A stretch of DNA of 64,000 nt. Origin: Endocalyx cinctus. Its lineage: Eukaryota; Ascomycota; Sordariomycetes; Amphisphaeriales; Apiosporaceae. Position 1 is the first letter of the stretch; each line of letters opens with the position of its first letter. The notes under the pieces are model-generated. The model had not been told where the DNA came from and searched no databases. It saw only the letters and a list, made by a program, of their open reading frames with translations. Shown piece by piece: positions 53,956 to 64,000 of this stretch. Location of the stretch: NCBI GenBank assembly GCA_001600455.1, contig BCKC01000012.1, forward strand, positions 496,001-560,000, written 5' to 3'. The position numbers and the translations under genes were made by a program.

Positions 53956-56726
53956 TCATGGAAGGGAAACGATCTTAGGCACAACCCACCAATCATGATA
54001 TCCACTCGAATTCTTCGCCTTGGGTTTATTACCTGCACCAGTATTACTCTCGCCAGTGGCGGTAGTCCCAGCAACGCTCCCCATCCCAGGTATCTCAACC
54101 TTCAGATTTAACTTCTTCTCGCCGTCTCCATCGCCGTCGCTCCCGGACTTATCCAACGCCTTCAGCAAAACGCCCACGGCGAGCTGCGCCGCGATCGCGG
54201 CCCTCAGGCAATCCTTCGCCGTCGCGAGGACGCGATCGCGCGACCCGACCGCGAACGTGAGGCTGTCCGAGTGGGGCTTGGTCAGGGCCTCGAACCCCTT
54301 ACGCGCGCCCGCGATCGAGTACTCGGCGTTAGCGAGGAGGTCCCGGGTCGAGGTCGAGCGCTGCGTCGTCGCCTCGACGTACTCGTCGTACGTCGGCGCG
54401 AGCGGCAGGGGGATGGCGGCGAAGGGGCGGATCCGGAGCTCGTACCGGAGGAAGTCGGGATTCTTGTCGTCGGCGGATTGTTCGCCGTCTTCGTCGGCCG
54501 AGGATGACGAAGACGAGGAAGACGGGGGTGGAGGGGATGATGAGGATGAGGAGAAGGAAGAGATGGGGACGGTGGTGGTGGAGTTGATCGTAGGCAGAAT
54601 GCCTAGGCGGCGGAGCGCGATGTACAAGGAGCAGAGACCGTCGGCGAATTCCCACGTGCACGCGGCGTCTAGCATGGTGGCGCGGAGGAAGGTGTTGGAG
54701 CGGCTGAGCTCCTCGTCCCGGATGGCGGGCCGGTTATGCACGCCGTCGGAGCGGGGCGAGTCGATTTCGTCGCCCGTAAAGGTCTTAATTCTGTCGCAGT
54801 GGGCCGTCCGGGCCTTCGCTAGCTCCCTAAGGTGGAAGTACATGCCCGCTAGTTCGTCCACTTGGTAGACCTCGAGCTCGAACCCAAGCTGAACGATCCA
54901 CTCCATCTGTCGTAGTTTGTAGAGGTAGGCCCAAGACGAGAGCGGGAGAGCAAAGCCGAGGTTGCCTCGCTCGGTTTGCAGAGGCTTCTCCCCCAGAAGG
55001 TCGTGTATGCTCATGTCTACCTCTTCGGCGTCCTGCTGAAGCGCCTCCCATTCCCTGATGCTGTGGAACAACGTCCTTCTGATGCGACAGCGGTTCTGGC
55101 AGAATATCCTCAAGAGATCCAGATATGGTTCGGCTGCGCGTGAACGGAAAATTTCCATCTTGGTGGCTAGTTGGTGTCTCCAATCAGTCGGTACTTCGAT
55201 ATTATCGTGGGCGGGGTTTAGGTGAGTTGAGGCAGGTAGAACGGTAAGCGCCAGGTCTTGATCTAGAATCTGACGAATACTGAAATTGCCTAAAAAGATC
55301 ATTTCCTTCCATATCATCCCCTGAAGTAGTGTCCGAATGAAAACTAGAGGCTGTGGTTTTTTTGCTTGAAAAGTCATCACGAATGTCTGGGAAAGAAGAG
55401 GTTAGTTTTGTACTTGATTTTTACAAGGGGGTTTGGTTGACGAACCAGGAGGCTTTGGGGATCTGCGTATTTCAAAATATCTGTAACCTCAATCCCATCT
55501 TGAAACAGTCTCGTGAAATGTGTATTGCACTCCTCAATGCTAAGCTGCACTATAGGACGAGGTGGCATCGTGCTAGCCAGCCGTCGTTGAAGCTTCGTAC
55601 TAAAAGCTTGTGGCACCGGCTTTCCGAGACCCTGTTGCTTAGATATATGATCGATTAAGCCCCGCATCTGTATCCAGGGCATCTTTATGCTATCAGGATT
55701 CACTTGTCTTAGGGTAGAGAGATCGATAGCACGAAGAAAGGCTACGCGTAATTCGAGACGGAATTCCAGAGCCGAAGAAATCTCTTTTGGGATGTTAAGG
55801 CGACTCGCGCGGAGATCCGCCCGTGCTTTCAGGAGCAAGCTTGTTATATCATCAGGGTTTATCTCGGCCAGAAGGCTACGTTCATATGTGTTGGTCACAA
55901 AATCCTCTTCCTGCGAGAGTGTTAATTCGGCCATACAACATGATCGTTTATATATTAAAAAAAGAAGGGAAAAAATGCGTAAGGAGAAAGTTCGGTACCT
56001 CATAATAGAGTTCTTGCTTCACAAGATCATTTACTAAGCCACAGGCTTTCAGCATTCCGAGACAGTAAGCCCGCAAGATAAAAAGAAGAAGCGGCTGGTT
56101 CGCCTGGCTTGCGGGGTCTCTGGTAAAGTTAGCATCCTCGATGGTCGTAGGATGAGGGTTCATCAAAGCCTCCACGTAAACGCTCGTGAGCAACGTCTGC
56201 GAGAGGGGGTAGCCTAAATGCCAGGCCATCTAGTTAAAGCGTTAGTAGATCTACCAGATTTACCCCAGATTTCAAGAGCAAATACCTCGAGGCAGAATAA
56301 TCCATCAATTATGCCGAGAATTTCTTCTGGGAGCAGATCTCGCAGTACATCATATTCCTCATCTAGAGACTCGCCCGGTACTAGGGCGCCACTGTCCATT
56401 TTTGGGTCCATAATCTAAAGAGACAGGTGCGTAAGTCAGTTCCCATGTATATTAGAAGATATTCCAACATATGCAGGGAAGTAAGGAATAATTACCTCGA
56501 GAGCCGAGACAGACTCGAAGAGGGTGAAAAACTCATCCTTGACGATCTCACCGGGTGAGAGAGCTGGAGCGCCATTTCGTAATTAGTAAGTATTCATATA
56601 CAAAACTCTCAGTATGCAGGAGAAAAGGAGCATACCCTTTACAGCAGATGCAAACTTTTTGGTGATATCAGTTGTTATGACTCCCGGGTGAGAAAGGGTG
56701 GGAGGAGGGGGCTCGGACTCCTGCAT
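53956..56726 (-). CDS. MAK10: NatC N-terminal acetyltransferase auxiliary subunit Mak10/Naa35
   Basis: Six exons: 56726-56636, 56563-56496, 56414-56286, 56229-55999, 55910 to 55446 or 55425, and 55386-53956. They encode about 804 or 811 aa depending on the fifth donor. The hallmark MDPKMDSG falls at the start of exon 3, preceded by the conserved SPGEIVKDEFFTLFESVSALE. Exon 4 supplies WHLGYPLSQTLLTSVYVEAL and exon 6 AKKPQPLVFIRTLLQGMI, all typical of Mak10. The protein anchors NatC to ribosomes and supports Naa30 catalysis on Met-hydrophobic N-termini. A serine/proline-rich insertion (codons at 54475-54560) interrupts the C-terminal region. Exon 6 is GC-rich. The last intron is either 59 nt (GTTCGT donor) or only 38 nt (GTAAAA donor, keeping VRQPNPL); both share the CCCAG acceptor and are in phase. 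Confidence 0.92.
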
Positions 56727-57724
56727 TGTGGGCTGGCTGATTTTGAGGCTGGCTCAACAACTATCGCATAATTATTATTTTTATTCCTGGCAAAATCCTG
56801 TTATACGCCAAAGGCCATGCAGTGGCAAGGAGGTACTGGATTCGTATATTTATATACGGAATAGCCTGATGTTCACCGAGTGGGAATAATATGAAGTTAA
56901 GAGATGTGCGATGCAGATATGGGGCTTTTGCGTCGGAGATAATGATCACTTTACGAAAGTCACTTTAGTAGTGAATGAATAGCTTTAGGCGTAAAGGATG
57001 AATACGGTTTATATGTTCTTTGGTTTTCTGATACAACATAAATTTATATGATTTCTATAAAAAATATAGTTGGATTCTTTTTCGTCAAATATAACAAGTT
57101 AGTTTTATTAGGTGAGAAGTATCGTAAAATAAAGATTAAGGAAAGAGACATGAATTTGATATTTGGTTGGGTGTAAAGTTAACGAGGATTTTTAGGTGGA
57201 ATAAAAAGAGTTCACTAGCCTCAGTGGCAGCCGAAGACACCAACAAATTGATCAGCCAACCTTTTTATCTCATTTATAGGAATGCGGGATCTGTCCTATA
57301 AAATTAAACGACATAGCTTGAGAATACCAACTGTTCCCTTAGTATCGGAACATGTTCGTATCGAGCAAGTATACTTAGTTTATAATAGTGATAAAATATC
57401 ACAAATAAGTATCAGGGCATGTAGTGGATAGAATATAGGAATTGAATATGGGGAAAAATGATTTCTGTTTCTTTTCTTTTGTTACAACTATACACGAGGC
57501 AATTTCCATCGTCAACTGCCATCTATTGATAACGTCGTCTATATCGAGCTTTCAATCAATTGTTTCTGCATCTGCGAACTTCGTCCACCTATATCCATCT
57601 AATGCCTCTCTTATTCCTTTTATTCACATGCTAAAAGTAGGCCATCGCATCCGGTAAGTTTTGTATCAATCGAGAGAGAAAGGTCCGTGGGGTTGGTTTT
57701 GATATTGATTTAATTTTTCCTTTT
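56727..57724. other. Spacer MAK10 / ATP15
   Basis: 998 bp, very AT-rich, holding the MAK10 promoter and the ATP15 3' UTR. No coding sequence recognised. Confidence 0.6.
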
Positions 57725-58151
57725 TTACGACGATCCGGAAGAAGCAGTTTCGGCCATAGCAGCGGTGTTGGCCTCGCCGAGGTTCTTAGGTTCGCCCATC
57801 TTGCCGTTCTGTGAGGGATAAAGAATAAACGCATCAGTCATCTCCGGTCTTTTTTTTTTTTTTTTTTGGTCGGGTCTTCCTAATTCCATCGAACTCCCCC
57901 TTTTTAAAAATTGAAACTTACCTCCCACTTGGCAAATCTGAGGTCCATCTCTCCTCGTCGCTCGGCCGCGATTCTCTTGTCGTCCTTCAAGCTTCGGCGC
58001 ACGACGCGAGAAGCGACGGCTAGGTAGCGGTTGTAGCTAAAGAAAAAGAGGGATTGGGGTTAGATTCAATATGGTAATTTTAATTGAGTTAAAGACACAA
58101 AATATTTATGTAAACTTACGTTAAACCGGCGGCTTTCCAGGCGAACGTCAT
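57725..58151 (-). CDS. ATP15: Mitochondrial F1-ATP synthase subunit epsilon
   Basis: Three small exons, 58151-58120, 58036-57922 and 57808-57725 (introns 83 and 113 nt), encode 76 aa, the expected size for fungal Atp15. The N-terminus MTFAWKAAGLTYNRYLAVAS and the following RVVRRSLKDDKRIAAERRGE are characteristic of the subunit, as is LRFAKWENGK at the second splice junction. It is a small part of the F1 central stalk, contacting gamma and delta, in the mitochondrial matrix. There is no long cleavable presequence, as usual for this subunit. QCR2 lies directly upstream on the same strand. Confidence 0.93.
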
Positions 58152-58735
58152 TTTGTCTTCGCTTCGGTATCAATTGAGAAGAGAATACAGGGTAGGTTTG
58201 TTATATGAGGCTGTTATGTTCGATGAAAATGAGCAAAATCAATTGGCTTTATTGCAGTCTACAAGTAGGTTAGCATTTACCACCTGGAGCATGACCGATT
58301 AGGCTTAGCTTACTTCTTATTTTCCGTGGACCCGACTTCAACCACTTCTGCCACTTCAAATCACGTGACTACGTCATACCTTTTACTGTATCCAGACCTA
58401 ATGGATCTGCCTATCTACTAGAACTTTGGGGTTGTGACCCCTCGGTCGGAATGACATCCTGGGAAGTCACTTACTGATAAATCCAGGATCCTCGATCTTT
58501 TACGGACCAAGTGAATATTACGTACCTATATTATAGAGGTAGATGGGAGATCAAATATTCCGATAGAGATGATTACCCTGCACTTTCATTTTCGCTAATT
58601 TCAGTTCTATAACAAGAGCTTCATAACTGTACGACGTGTGAACAAGGATTATGTGAACAACTCTAAGAAATTTACTATATGCACAGGTACTAGGATCTTT
58701 TGGTACACGTCCTTTTTTTTTTCTATTCCGTCAGT
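58152..58735. promoter_or_regulatory. ATP15 upstream region with CACGTG and ACGTCA elements
   Basis: 584 bp between ATP15 and the QCR2 stop. About 210 bp before the ATP15 ATG it contains the palindrome CACGTG (58362-58367), the Cbf1/bHLH core, and three bases later TACGTCA (58370-58376), a CREB/ATF-like half site. Regulatory function is inferred from motif and position only. Confidence 0.4.
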
Positions 58736-60373
58736 CTATACCTTTAAACCGATGTCCTCAGCGAAAGGCAACAGATGTAGGTCACCAACCGCCGTCACCG
58801 TGGCCTTGCCATCGATCAACGACTTCGCAGCCTATTCGAGAGAAAAAAGGGGGGTGGTTAGTAACTGTGTCACGAAATATCACACAAAATGTCCGGATTA
58901 GTGGAAAAACTTACAGTCTTAAGCTTGTCGGCTGTGACAGCGTCAAGAGTCTTGACGGTCTCGACGATCTCGAATGGCTTGCCGGTGTGAATAATACCGG
59001 AGCCAGCCGAAAGGAGAGTCGAGACACCCGACTCGCTACCCTGAAGGGCATCGAACTTAGCCTTAGCGATAGCCTTGGCTAAGTCCTCTTTGCTAACGGT
59101 TCCCTCGGCAACGCTCTTGAAAGCTTTGGCGGACTCAGCGGCCAACTTGGCAACCGAATCACCAGCACCGGTAATCTGGATAGTCAGGAGTCCGGCGTCC
59201 GAGTACGCAAAGTTGGCGGCAGATGCCACGGCGCCGGGGGTGGTAGCGGCGGCCTTGGATAGGAGGGTGAAGCCGGGAGACCATTTAACGCTGGATTGTC
59301 CACCGAGTAATGCGGTAAGGACGGCAATCTCGGGCTTGAAGGTACCAAAGCTCGAACCGGGGAAGGCGATGACCAACGAGTTACCGCCGGTGTGGGGGAT
59401 ACGCTGCTCACCACCGTAGTACGTTGTCGCTTTCGTGTTCAGTACGGTGGCGCTAGGAGAGGAGGCGGGAACGGCCTTGAAGAATTGCTCGGTCCATTTG
59501 TGTAAAGCACTCGGGGTCGCACCGTCACCGACCAAAGCGAAGTTTGGCTTGGCATAAACGGCTTCGGCGTAGTCGGCGATCGCGTTTTCGTTGAGGTAAG
59601 AAGACAGGGAGGTCGTAGGGGTCGGGTAGAGAGAAGCACCAAGACCGGTATGGAAAGCAACGTGATGAGCGGCGTCCAACGCGAGGGCGGGTACGTCACC
59701 GGCAAGCTTGGCCTGCTTTACTTTTAAAACACGTTCGATATCCTCGTGGAACTCGTGGGCTATAAAATAACCTTAAGTATTTAACGTTTCGATAGGATGA
59801 GATCCAATTAACTCACTGGTATATCTGGTCTCGGAGATGACCTCGGCGAGCAATTCGGTAAAGTAAGGGATGTCCTGGCGAAGGAAGCTAGCCTCGATAA
59901 TGAGGGCTTCTCGTGTGTGATAAGCGGCCAATTGACCACCGAGGAGTTCGGCTTCTCGAGTAATACGAAGAGCGGATCGTTTTTTAGTGTTCTACGATAA
60001 AAATTTCATCTAATTAGTTTATATTTTTTTTTATCACGAGACGATTCGACGGCGTGATCAAATTGATGCGCCAATAATGAAATATTCTCTATCGTACCTT
60101 GAAAGCAAATTCCTCTAAACCAACGGTAAGACCGGGGACAGGTTGGTATCGAGAACCACCCTTAGCGACGATGGCAAGTTTGGTAGTAGGACCATGCGAA
60201 TCTCTGGTGGCGACCTTGACTCCGGCAACGTCGCTCGTTTCGTAAGTGAAGGAGGCGGGTGCGGAGGAAGAAGCAGCAGCAGCAGCGTAACCTCGACGCT
60301 GAGCAAGGTTCGAACAGGATTGCCTGCTAGAAGCAAGCTTTGCTCCTCTAGATAAAGCTTTTCTAGAGAACAT
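58736..60373 (-). CDS. QCR2: Ubiquinol-cytochrome c reductase core protein 2
   Basis: Four exons, 60373-60098, 59991-59817, 59759-58915 and 58831-58736 (introns 106, 57 and 83 nt), encode about 463 aa. The first 40 residues (MFSRKALSRGAKLASSRQSC) are Arg/Ser/Ala-rich with no acidic residue, a mitochondrial presequence. The body is an M16-peptidase-like fold: GLTVGLEEFAFK occupies the place of the HxxEH zinc site, which is absent as in Core 2. Conserved segments are ELLGGQLAAYHTRE, SLYPTPTTSLSSY and the C-terminal GDLHLLPFAEDIGLKV. It is a matrix-facing structural subunit of complex III. An in-frame extension to 60400 has only a TTG codon, so the ATG at 60373 was used. Confidence 0.95.
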
Positions 60374-61310
60374 ATTTAAGAATTGAGTTGCCGTTGGCAA
60401 TTAAATTCTCCTACACAAGATTCTGGCGTGATATATATGATGGGTCGGAACAAGCTTTAAAAGTTCCAATAGCAAAAAGATGCTCAATTCCGGTAAATTG
60501 TCGGGTAAGGGAGAGATCGATTCATTTTTAGGTAAGGATACTAACCGTAAATAGATACAGTATTTAATACGGTATTTGTACTAATGCATACTGTTAATAA
60601 TTCAGCCTCAGCTTGACGAGAATTTTGGTCATCTACTTGGCCTCAAATTTAATTGGTTAGGCTTATGCATGACTAGTATTTGGGTGGGCTCCAAAGATTT
60701 TATATGTACTTGTCTCCTTGTATACAAGTACATCCAAATATGTACGTACATCTTAGCTTTTGAAAGTTTGCGCAAAGAAAAATTCCTTTTGGTGGGGAAG
60801 CTCTTTTTTATTCTTCTACACTATTCAGCAGCTTTGCTACACGCATACAGGACATACCTAGGTATCCATATACTATCAAATTCCCCGCTATCGCGAAAGA
60901 AGTCATATAAAAATTTCTATTTCTATATGAAGCTCAAATTATATTTACTTCAATCATTGAGCCTTTTCTTTTTTTTTTTTTTTCACTCTAAAGTGATTCT
61001 ACATATATTCGATCAATTGTTCTCTTTTTAAAATTAATTATCACCTTCGTCCGATTCATAAGGCTACTTTACTAGCTTAAACCATTATTTTATTCTACTT
61101 CAGTCTTCATCCTTACCAACCCTCTACAGGGGGAGCATCTTCCTTCCGTTTTATTCCTCTACGATCAATGAAGCTACGGTAGTAATTGTGGCAGCTCTAG
61201 AGATAGTGAGAGGATCTCTAGAAGCCAATAACATCGTCTAGATAATAGGAATATTAAATCTTTTATTCCAGATTGACATTTTCTTAAGAATAAAAAAAAA
61301 TCAATTATCA
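60374..61310. other. Divergent promoter region QCR2 / RPC82
   Basis: 937 bp between divergent starts, AT-rich, with one TACCTAGGTA (60855-60864) and a T15 run near 60969-60983. No coding sequence recognised. Confidence 0.55.
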
Positions 61311-63533
61311 ATGGCTATGTTAGTGGTGAGTCAACCCTCGTTCGATACCTTCGTTACCATTGGTTGCGCCTACAAACACCATCTTCCTATATCATACTTT
61401 AAGCTATCTACATATAACATCTCTAACCAAAATATTCATAATACAGACAAAAAATGCTGCAGAACTTTGTGTTCTGTTAGTATCTGAGCTGTATGGTCAG
61501 CTTCCATCGGTATGTGCCATATACTTATAGCTATCAATTCACCCTACGATACATGTTGCATAGAGTCTAACCATACTCATTTTTGAAGCGCTTGTTCTCT
61601 GCTTTGATTGCACGGGGTCGATCCACTGTCGCACACCTTGCCCAGTTCACTTCTATGAATCAACGACAAGTCCGTCATGGCCTAGCCGTCCTCATCCAAC
61701 AAAACCTCATCTACTTCCTTACCGATATAGATACCTCGCTCACTTACTACGAAGCGCATGCCAATGCTGCTTATAACCTCGTTCGGATTGGAAAGATCAT
61801 AGATGTAATTGGAACTGTATACGGAAAACCCGCCCAAAAACTCGCTCATATGGTTCTTCAACTTGGTCATGTTGAAATCTCTCGACTGGTCGAAACTTGG
61901 CAGAGCTCTGAATTTTCCTTCTCCGACGTCCACAACGAGTTTGATTCCGATCACAACCACCTCAACGGTAATAAAGTTGGTACGGTGGAAGATGAACCTC
62001 GATCAACCGAGGATCTGGAAAATTTGATCGCCCAGCTTATTGCTGTCGGTATTTTAGAGCCTGTCTTTGCCTCGACCTTTCAATCTCCCCAAGATCTGAA
62101 AGCCGCCATCGAGCAGCAAGCCCAAAGAGATTTCCCAAGCGGTGCCCGTGGTGCCAGACAATTGGCCGAATTTGACGAGAAGGTCAAAGCGCAGTACGAC
62201 GCCATATATGAGGAACGATTGCAACTAAAGCGCATACTACAATACGAAATCGCACATGGGTCACACTCAACCTTCAAACGGAGGAAGCTTACTAACGGAG
62301 CCTCTTCTAATGGATCTAGCGAATCACCCGGGCAATCACTACTGCCTGATGAAGTGAGTACTACTGCAAAATATCATTCCATCGTCGTGACGATAGCTGA
62401 CCATGTCATAGCACCGCCATACCACTATTCGGTTAAATTTTGACAAATGCCTCGTCGAACTACGAAACCAAAAACTGCAAGAGCACGCTGCCGATCTCCT
62501 CGGTGATACCACCGCAGAGGTCTATGGTGCTGTTTTAGCTGCACTTAGTACTAAGATTACTCGCTGCCACATAGATCCTACTGCTCCCAATGACGAGGAA
62601 GAAGTCACGGGATTTTCGGTTACTACCACCGATATATACAACCAGCTTGATCCAAACGTTGATGTTTCCTATGGTATAGGTACCGCATCTGAAGACGTTA
62701 TTGACATTAAGTATGCCGAGCAAATCCAGAGACACCCTCCGAGTCTGAAAACTAGGGCCATTGAAATGCAGCTGGAAGACGGGGATGTGATCATGGGCTT
62801 AGACGAGGATGATTATGATCGCACAGGCGGTGTTGGAATGAGTTCCATGATGAATGGATCGAATGGTCATAGCCACGCAGACCAGGAAAACGGAGCACCG
62901 GACCGCAGTCGCCGGCTTCACCAAATGCGCCAGCACTTACTTATCCTCGTGGAGAGCAAGCAGAAATTCTTACGACATTGTGGGACCGGTAAATGGACTA
63001 TTGATTTTGGTCCATTATTGCAGCAGCTGCGATTTGTCGAGCTTGATACCATGATCGAGAAGATGTTCGGCCGTCAAGGATTACGGCTCACACGCATTCT
63101 AAGAGAAAAAGGCAAACTCGACGATAAGACATTGCCAAATATGGCGCTGATGAGGAAGGCCGATGTGCACGTCAAGATGGCGGAAATGGAGATGGCTGGA
63201 TTTCTGGATGTTCAGGAAGTACCACGGGACAACAACCGAACAGCAGCACGAACCATATTTTTCTGGTTTTTCGACGAGGAGAAGACGTTACAACGAACAT
63301 TAGACAACACCTATAAGTCCATGGTACGCTGTCTACAGCGTCTTGAGGTTGAGCGGCAGAAGTACAAGGGGGTGCTCTCCGTTACCGAACGAAAAGACGT
63401 TCAAGGTATGGAAGAAGAAAAACTGAGAGGGGACGTTTACAATGAGTATACGAAATTTCTCGACATCGAGAAGAAGCTATTAGCCCAGGTTGCAAGACTA
63501 GATGATCTGGTTGCTGTCTTCCGAGATTTTTGA
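61311..63533 (+). CDS. RPC82: DNA-directed RNA polymerase III subunit RPC3 (Rpc82)
   Basis: Four exons, 61311-61325, 61447-61509, 61589-62353 and 62412-63533 (introns 121, 79 and 58 nt), encode about 654 aa, the usual length. The 15-nt first exon (MAMLV) joins to TKNAAELCVLLVSELYGQLPS and then RLFSALIARGRSTVAHLAQF, the conserved N-terminal winged helix. MNQRQVRHGLAVLIQQNLIY continues it. Exon 4 opens with RHTTIRLNFDKCLVELRNQ and contains the acidic linker (MGLDEDDYD) and the C-terminal winged-helix/coiled-coil part (LRLTRILREKGKLDDKTL, ARTIFFWFFDEE). The subunit belongs to the Pol III-specific RPC82-RPC34-RPC31 subcomplex needed for initiation on tRNA and 5S genes. Frame stays open across all joins with GT-AG borders. 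Confidence 0.93.
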
Positions 63534-64000
63534 AAAGAAAAAAAAAAAAAAAAGAGAAGAAGAAAAAGCCAGCCCCCAATGATACCCTTCATCATCACAT
63601 TATCTACTCTGCATGGTGAGGAACGAATACCCGGAATGTAACAAAAAAGAAAAAAGGATAGGTACACAAAAAGTTCGGAAGGGATATAAACCTCGAGTCT
63701 TCTTGCATTGCATGGCGGCGTTGGTTATTTTAATTCTTCAAGGCATTATTATTCATAGATTGAGAAGGCTTCCACCGACATGTAAACTGACTAGGTATCC
63801 GCCTTCGCCTTCAATGTGGATAAAAGCAAAAAAAAAATAAAATAAAAAATGACTGGATAAGTCAACCCGTGTTTATAGAAGTCACCGTGGGCAGTTTTGC
63901 CACGCACGTGTATACATAATTAAGGAATCATTACAAGTATAATTACTGCCGTGATATTTTTTTGTATTACAACCTTGGAAATGAATGTAGTAGAATGTAT
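63534..64000. other. 3' flank of RPC82
   Basis: 467 bp, AT-rich with A-runs just after the stop codon and a CACGTG at 63905-63910. No coding sequence; the window ends here. Confidence 0.55.

Noticed and set aside
54020..54868. 282-codon plus-strand ORF
   Set aside because: Antisense to the GC-rich last exon of MAK10; a composition shadow.

Overview
The window is nuclear DNA of a filamentous ascomycete (Pezizomycotina, probably a sordariomycete; the genus cannot be named from the sequence). Genes carry short 55-200 nt GT-AG introns, often with visible CTAAC-type branch sites. They are separated by long AT-rich spacers full of mononucleotide runs and short tandem repeats. There are no operons, CRISPR arrays or insertion sequences. 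A 125-base assembly gap (47916-48040) lies inside an octanucleotide tandem repeat.

Layout. 1-9451 is a gene desert. A two-exon thioredoxin-like gene (9452-9961, -) is followed by a very large neurofibromin-type RasGAP gene (11160-19646, -). After a 3.2 kb spacer with a (TG)n microsatellite come RAT1/XRN2 nuclear exoribonuclease (22859-25973, -) and USO1/p115 tethering factor (27037-30139, +). RMT3 arginine methyltransferase (30997-33103, +) and an EF-hand MscS channel (33930-36701, -) come next. 36702-43050 is a second gene-poor stretch and holds a decayed coding relic. An Abp2-like ARS-binding protein (43051-45273, -) precedes a repeat-rich 3.7 kb spacer with the gap. Then come a divergent pair, an unrecognised protein (48977-49837, -) and a nucleotidyltransferase-fold protein (50613-51218, +), and a peroxisomal adenine-nucleotide carrier (51957-53052, +). 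The right end holds MAK10/NAA35 (53956-56726, -), ATP15 (57725-58151, -), QCR2 (58736-60373, -) and RPC82 (61311-63533, +).

Most genes are conserved housekeeping functions: Ras signalling, RNA 5'-3' decay, ER-Golgi tethering, protein methylation and N-terminal acetylation, osmotic calcium channel, respiration and Pol III. ATP15 and QCR2, both oxidative phosphorylation subunits, are adjacent on the same strand. I rebuilt exon-intron structures by hand from frame continuity, splice signals and family resemblance. Lengths are sums of those exons; no alignment or transcript data were available.

The least ordinary parts are the divergent pair at 49-51 kb, the broken reading frame at 38.8-39.5 kb whose tail has AraC-type helix-turn-helix spacing, and two short motifs (TACTCCGTA and TACCTAGGTA) repeated in the spacers far above chance.
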